Part shown: positions 32,586-38,190 of the stretch, piece by piece
Layout: every line of letters starts with the position of its first letter
How positions within the stretch are numbered: position 1 is the first letter of the stretch
Assembly: GCA_022836615.1 (NCBI GenBank)
Contig: MU405426.1
Location: forward strand, 1 to 38,190
Length of the DNA stretch: 38,190 nucleotides
Origin: Annulohypoxylon bovei var. microspora
Taxonomy: Eukaryota > Ascomycota > Sordariomycetes > Xylariales > Hypoxylaceae
Direction of reading: 5' to 3'
Notes under the pieces: generated by a model
The model's database searches: none
Seen by the model: only the letters and a program-made list of their open reading frames with translations
What the model was told of the DNA's origin: nothing
Translations under genes and position numbers: made by a program

Positions 32586-32669
32586 AAGCCGAAGGCGGTC
32601 GAGGTTGTCACCGCCTTCGTGGCTTTTGTGTGCGACCAGGCGACTTCGAAGTCACTACGTAGCGCACAC
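32586..32669. other. Two adjacent hairpin-forming inverted repeats
   Basis: Hairpin 1 (32586-32625): AAGCC-GAAGGCGGT pairs with ACCGCCTTC-(GT)-GGCTT, a 9-bp perfect stem plus a 5-bp extension across a two-base bulge. It is followed by four T if read on the plus strand. Hairpin 2 (32628-32669): arms GTGTGCG and CGCACAC enclose the perfect 12-bp palindrome GACTTCGAAGTC. No gene flanks either closely. Function unknown. Confidence 0.7.
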
Positions 32670-33349
32670 TAGCCTAACTCTTTTAACTTTTTAAACATTA
32701 TGTACCTGAGTATCTTGTCCCGTCGCCTACGCTTGCCGCTCCTAGTTCAATTTTTATTAGCTATTTAATCCCCTCCATTGAATTGCATTGAATTTATTCC
32801 AGGGTTATGCCGTTCCCGTTTCTCACGAAGCCTTCAATCTTGGCGAATTATTATTCCCCCACCTCCGCACAGATGTTTTTTTTTTTACTTCACAGAATCA
32901 ATATTTCTTTTTTAATATGGACAACTACATACGCCTATCCAATTTGGATTTATTGACAATGTCGATATACCACAACCTCGGCACTTCAGTCAATGTCCTC
33001 GAGTCTTGACTTTATTGCTACCTCTTACTAATTTCTCCCCTGAAGATCTCCAGGGGCTAGGATATTATGTACGAATTTCCTCTCTGCCACAACCCTACAT
33101 ATAATAGCACCTCTTCCCGAACACCAGAGTGGTTTGTATACGTAGTGGCCATCCGCATGCGCGTTGATATCATGAGTTAATTTTTGCCGGATTCGAAACC
33201 ATGGTTCTTATCACGACCTCTCCAATGGGGTGGCTAGCCGCCCGGCTTCGCCTTCCGAATATCCTGAAAACCACGTTTACCTACTGCTTGTCGTAACAAT
33301 GGCAATATGTAGTAATCAAAGAGACCATATTCTTTGACAAAAGTCGACT

Positions 33350-33365
33350 GATAGAAGCTTCTATC
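33350..33365. repeat. Perfect 16-bp palindrome
   Basis: GATAGAAGCTTCTATC is its own reverse complement. Confidence 0.9.
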
Positions 33366-35832
33366 GACGATTTTAAGGACAGAAAACAACATGTCGATAA
33401 GTCGAGTCACTCTACCCTGCTTCGATGAGTGAATATTGGTAATAGAAGGTACTCGTCGGGTCCGAAGATAAGTTAGATTTAATGAAATCTGCTAACTCGG
33501 TAGGAATATGAGGAAGCTATAGAAGCGGCTTAGAACTCGCCATATGTAACGTCCAAGGAAATAAACGGGTAAAGCCCCCCTTTAATACTTATCCTTTAGC
33601 TGAAGTCGCCGCGTGTCAACGGAAGATGCGCCCCTGAACCCATTAACTTGCCTTTTCAATATAGTCAAGACTAGTGGTCATCGTCCACACAAGAATAATA
33701 TTATCTATCTAGGTACTTATATATTAAAGTCCATTCTCGCGTGAATAGCCCAACTATATGGATACCGGAGCTGGGGCAAAGTCCAACGGGCCGAGTTCTA
33801 CCTATCACATAGCACAAAGATGCGATGTCGCCAACAAGATGGTATTACCCACGTGCCTGGTTGCTAGTTGGATCGGACCCGTCCCGATCAGCTTCCTGAT
33901 AGGTGAAGCCAAATGCAAGACCGAATTCGTACCTACGTCATGTCACCTTAAGTAAGGGATAGAGAGGGGAAGCTTGAGAACGTTTGCATCCGCACCAGCC
34001 CCAATAACTAGCCACGATAAACAACGACCTCTACCCCGGATGTTATTAGATGTTGTGGCGATGCTCTTCGTCGAGAAACTGTTTCAGGCGAATTAATAAC
34101 TCCCCGAGGTTAACCCCCTTTACCCGAGACACGACTTTATATTCACAACACTACATCGAACGTTAGGTCCCGCGTCAGTTAGTAATATATATTACCTACA
34201 TTATAATTTGTTACACACTATTAATCATAGGCAGTTATACAATATCAATTAAACTACAATTAACCGCCAATGATCTTCCTCAACCTTCCAGATAATGATC
34301 CATTTCTACACGAAAGTTTCACCTAGAGCCTCACTTTATGTGTGTATTGAAAATATATAGGATCTAGGTTGAATCAAATCCATAGCCCGCATCATACCTG
34401 CTACCATCTAATAGTTTCACTGTCGTCATATCACTTATTCTCTTAAGAGGCTAATAGTTTACACCTACTTCACTTATCAAGATAATCACGCTCGTTCATG
34501 TCTTCCACTTTCTAACATAGCGATAGCGACGCATACCTCATAGCTCAACTATGTCGGTAGCTTCCCATGACTACCTACCGAAATGATTCGTGATAGTTTG
34601 TGTTAACTCGGTAACGTATCGAATCATAAGTATTTCAAGATCCTTTTTTTACGATACGTTAGGGTTCCTCAAGGTTTCCGACGTAGTCCATAATACACGT
34701 TTATAATAGAGGCTCTTTTCTCTAATAACAGTTTGGTCTGGGTGGTATAAATATGCATATATTCCTCAAATACCCTCTTATGGCACATTCCCCTAAAGAG
34801 TCCAGGCAGCCGGACTGCCTCTCTGTACCTACCATACAATACTTTCTCTCGTACATGTCGACTAGGCACGCTTTAAATTCTTCTTCAATTAGATTCAATT
34901 TCTACTATCAACTCTACGGTTTCTCTTTCCTCGGATTTAACCCCCCTTTATCAATATCTACCTAACCTCAATCTCCTAGCTTACCTACGTTTATAAACTT
35001 CTATTGGTTCTATTCACTTGATTTAGCCACCTCAGATCTAGTACACAGAGCGGTACTCCCTTCTGATTAGAATTCAATTATCGTGAGCGTGAATGGTCTA
35101 TCACATCAGGTGAGATATATCCACAGGTGCCAGTTGACTTAGGTCAGCCAAGCAAATACTTAACACCCAGCTGTCAGTTATCAACATAAAACACCCAGCT
35201 ACCACAAATCTAAGCACACTAGGTAACTAAGATGACCTAGTCAACTCCGAAGACACGCTGATATTAGAAAAGGGGTGGATGACTATTGGTGTACGTGATA
35301 TATTCCTGAGTTATCTATACGATGAATGGCATTTTCTGTAGCATGCTACAAGGCAATAACTCGCGAGACAATCCTCGCTCTAGAACTCAGCTTCAAGTCA
35401 ACCGACTTAGAACGAAATTGCGCTTCGAGTTGTAGAGGAAGGCAGTGTGATCACATCAGGGGTAAGAACAGTGTATCCCCCGCCAAGACTTAACAAGCCC
35501 ATGAATAACTTAGTTACAATATACTGTTGCTTTATATTAGACGAGTCGCTTTAACATTGGGGTGGACTCCGATGATGTCCGTGGATCCTAGGTGTTGTTG
35601 ACTCCCAGCTTCAGTAAAGGGGGATATCTAGGGTTCGGGTCATTGATATAGCTATGTCGAGCTCACCCTCGTAATAGTTACCTATTCTTTTACTTAACTA
35701 CTCTGAGGTAATGGGGGAGATTATGATGCCATACATAGGTGGATATCCAGGTAACCGTCCCTTCTAATGCCCTTAAAAGTCAGACCACTAAATAAGGCTA
35801 TTTCCCTTGACAACTAGCCCGGGGGTCTCTTT

Positions 35833-35850
35833 CAGGAGAATATTCTCCTG
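35833..35850. repeat. Perfect 18-bp palindrome
   Basis: CAGGAGAATATTCTCCTG is its own reverse complement. Confidence 0.9.
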
Positions 35851-36760
35851 TTCGGATGTACCATGACCTGGTCTATCACAGGCCTCTTCTAGAATGAAGC
35901 TTGATAATGGCGATCTTTTCGACGTGAATTAGCAACCAGTTACTACGATTTATACTAACCCCCGAACTGGCACAAGTCGTCAGTTCCGTCAAAATCAGTA
36001 CCAATACCTCAATGATCAATACAATATCTAGAATAACGGATACAAAACACTACAGCTAGCTGATTTAATATCACACGAACCACTTCGTCTCATACTATAA
36101 AGCCTCATGTACTGTTACCGATTTCAGGGGGGTTGTCGACTTACTATATGTCAGTTAAGGGGATAGCCACGGCTTTAAATCTCGATGTTAATCAGAGGAA
36201 TATATTAAACTATCTCCGGGCTCTCATATATACGATCAGAGTACTTATATCCTGAAGATCTGCCTATCCTATTAAAGTCCATCGCTAGTTCTCTCTCAGG
36301 GGTAGGAGGTACAAGACGACATATGCCATCTATACGGAAGAATCGAGTTACATACTCTCATTGATAACCGAAAACCAGCTACGATATCAGCAACTCATTG
36401 ACATACATTACAAGCCAAGATGATCCCGAGAGGACGGTTTTTAGTTAAAGAACCTAACGTCCGTAGACTGCTTAGGCTTTCTACGGCCATATAACAGTCT
36501 ACTATCAAGTCAGAGAAGGTATTTACAACGATGTATCAGTCTACGAACACGATATAACGTGTATGGATGTATCTAACTCTACCTAGTTTTGGCGAGCTCA
36601 GGATAAAGGGGTAATATCCCCCTATATGACCTAGCACTTGAACGCATTACTCTAGGGATTGTCTTGAGGCCAGCATCAATGCCCACTAACACCTCCAGTA
36701 TGCCCATTTACAAGAATACCGAAACAACTCAATATCCGCAGACTACAATCGAAGACACTA

Positions 36761-37480
36761 CAACGTGACCGATATCCTATCTCCACTTAGAGCTATACTA
36801 GCCCATCCCCATAACCCCTCTCAACCCCCTAACCAACAGCACAGCCTCCAACCCTCACCGGCCTGCCCACGAAGTCACGCGCCGTCCCAACCCGCCTCAC
36901 CACGCTCTCCAAGCCCAAAACAGCAATCGGAAGACCCCAGACCCCAACATCACCTCTCTAACCAGCCCAGCTCCGCCGCGGAGGCCCGCGTCCGACATCG
37001 CAAGCGCCAGGACAGCCCCCTCCCTCACCGCTTAGCCGTCGGGGCGTAATACCAGAGTAACCTCGAGCCGGGCAGTGTGCCTCTTGGCGGTCGTACCCGC
37101 CCATCTGCACCCGTCTCCCTCTACGCGCCCGCCGTGGCGCCTCTCTAGGGTAGGGCTATCCACGTCGTCCCGGGCCCTCGGTATGCGGCTATGCAAGTCC
37201 AGCCATGCCATGCCATGCGAAGTTGGACGGGTCCCAGTCCCTCGGTATGTGAGATATGACCTAAGGCGTCCGCCTTACGGGCCGTGGTGGTAAGGAGGGG
37301 TCTTAGTTTTGAGGCTCCGCGTTTGAGTCAGGCTGTGTTTGCCAAATAGCCGGCTAGCCAGCCAGCCTGCTTGCCCGTATGTCGGGTAGGAACTTTTGCG
37401 GAGGACCCCCACGCTGTCGTGTACCTACCCTACCCACCTGCGTACCCGCGTACCGAGTAGAGCCTCATGCCGTCATGTAT
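36761..37480. other. GC-rich patch of unknown nature
   Basis: Base composition rises clearly above the flanks, with C-rich then mixed GC-rich sequence and tandem CATGC units at about 37203-37218. Two open frames (36765-37049 and 37075-37293) lie here. The first is Pro/Ser/Gln-rich and opens with GTG rather than ATG, and neither has a recognisable domain, so no gene is called. It could be the end of a mobile element or a GC-rich gene fragment. Confidence 0.4.
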
Positions 37481-38190
37481 GGAAACGCGTAGCATAGCGT
37501 ATTATTGATTACGCACATATGTGCTAAGAATCTTACCTAACTCTTACATGCTATGCTGGCTGTCTAAGCCAGGCTCTACGTTTAACCGATTACTGAACAA
37601 CTAGAGACCGGGGTATTCCTTGCAGTCTACTCATTGGATGGCTCGATTTGAGGCTCTCAATCATCAACAAAAGATTCTGCTGTACCTAGCCAAGCCTGTT
37701 TTGTAAAGTCCTTGGTGAGATAAACAAACATGTTTCATACCAGGTAACACACATATCCAAAATAAAATAAATGCATCATTTTAAGCAAGAGTCGCTGTTC
37801 TTTATTTATACGATGCATATACCCCCTTTACCCCTTTTCTTGAGCTCTATCCCCTTAGCTAGCAATTGCCTATCTTCAGACAGGGTTTAGATAGCAGGTA
37901 GATAGGTAGATATACACCTAAGCGCAGGTAGCAGCCCACTGACACTCACGGAAGATAATTTCAATTTGCTGAGAGTACTTCTAGGTCAGGCCAGCAGTCT
38001 TCTACCTACTTATTAAACTTTGTCTGCAGGCAATTGCCAGTTAAGGGGATAGTAACGGAAACAAGACCGCTAACTATTAGCATATAAAACAAATATAATA
38101 CTGGAGGGCACCGTCCCGGTACCACAATAACCCGAGTTTTAGGAGCTTCCCGATATTTAGCCGTTTACCCTCCAGGGTTCGATTCCTCGG
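37481..38190. other. Gene-free end of window
   Basis: Mixed AT-rich sequence without a supportable gene. The last 20 bases resemble a tRNA T arm (GGTTCGATTCC) but no cloverleaf can be completed upstream within the window. Confidence 0.4.

Larger units (their letters stand above)
32670..36760. other. Gene-free region, medium GC, several short palindromes
   Basis: No coding region supported on either strand; the longest open frames are under about 75 codons and have no recognisable features. Perfect palindromes lie at 33350-33365 (16 bp) and 35833-35850 (18 bp), and an inverted repeat at 33037-33056. It may be very old transposon debris, but no domain or terminal repeat shows this. Confidence 0.5.

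Noticed and set aside
36765..37049. 94-codon Pro/Ser/Gln-rich frame
   Set aside because: It opens with GTG, has no domain and looks like C-rich low-complexity translation.
38038..38052. 15-bp identity with 36152-36166 (CAGTTAAGGGGATAG)
   Set aside because: One 15-mer match somewhere in 38 kb is expected by chance at about the 0.5-1 level, and the similarity does not extend convincingly.
38160..38190. Possible tRNA cut by the window end (GGTTCGATTCC T-arm-like)
   Set aside because: The T stem has a mismatch, and no acceptor, D or anticodon arm can be fitted upstream.
1..38190. Secondary-metabolite or other biosynthetic gene cluster
   Set aside because: The CoA ligase and the AlkB-like oxygenase are the only possible tailoring-type enzymes; no backbone enzyme, transporter or pathway regulator is present.

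Overview
The window looks like nuclear DNA of a filamentous ascomycete (Pezizomycotina). Genes carry many short GT-AG introns (mostly 50-80 nt, often with CTAAC-like branch points). The first 8.5 kb is an extremely AT-rich repeat block mutated in the style of repeat-induced point mutation (RIP). The proteins are typical fungal housekeeping and accessory proteins. I cannot place the species from sequence alone.

Layout: 1-8.48 kb is a RIP-degraded transposon block. It holds the 3' part of a Ty1/copia pol (about 1-1042) and a complete Ty3/gypsy chromodomain-type LTR element (2039-7708) with two 312-bp LTRs, a polypurine tract and a 5-bp target duplication. At about 8.48 kb the composition switches abruptly to gene-bearing DNA. 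Then follow a small hydrophilic protein (+, 8914-9435) and, convergent with it, a peroxisomal 4-coumarate-CoA-ligase-like acyl/aryl-CoA synthetase (-, 9631-11665). A 4.7-kb gene-free stretch comes next, its distal half strikingly pyrimidine-rich, leading into an AlkB-type 2OG-Fe(II) dioxygenase with two matching zinc-ribbon-like Cys clusters (+, 16355-19169).

From 20.1 to 24.3 kb is a compact cluster: an ankyrin-repeat protein (-), the RNA polymerase III subunit RPC11 (+), Mediator subunit MED31/SOH1 (-) and a small GPI-anchor-type Ser/Thr-rich surface protein (-). A tRNA-Gly(GCC) lies at 25.4 kb and a large importin-7/8-type karyopherin (-) at 27.5-31.2 kb. The remaining 7 kb (31.24-38.19) holds no gene I can support; it contains several hairpin-forming palindromes and a GC-rich patch near 37 kb.

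The genes do not form an obvious pathway or secondary-metabolite cluster. RPC11, MED31 and the importin are unrelated housekeeping functions. The most distinctive items are the extreme CpG-sparing RIP signature in the repeat block, the AlkB-like enzyme with duplicated Cys clusters and its unusual leader, an enriched 10-bp palindrome in intergenic DNA, and the double-hairpin locus near 32.6 kb. All multi-exon models were built by eye from splice signals and checked for reading-frame consistency; none has transcript support here.
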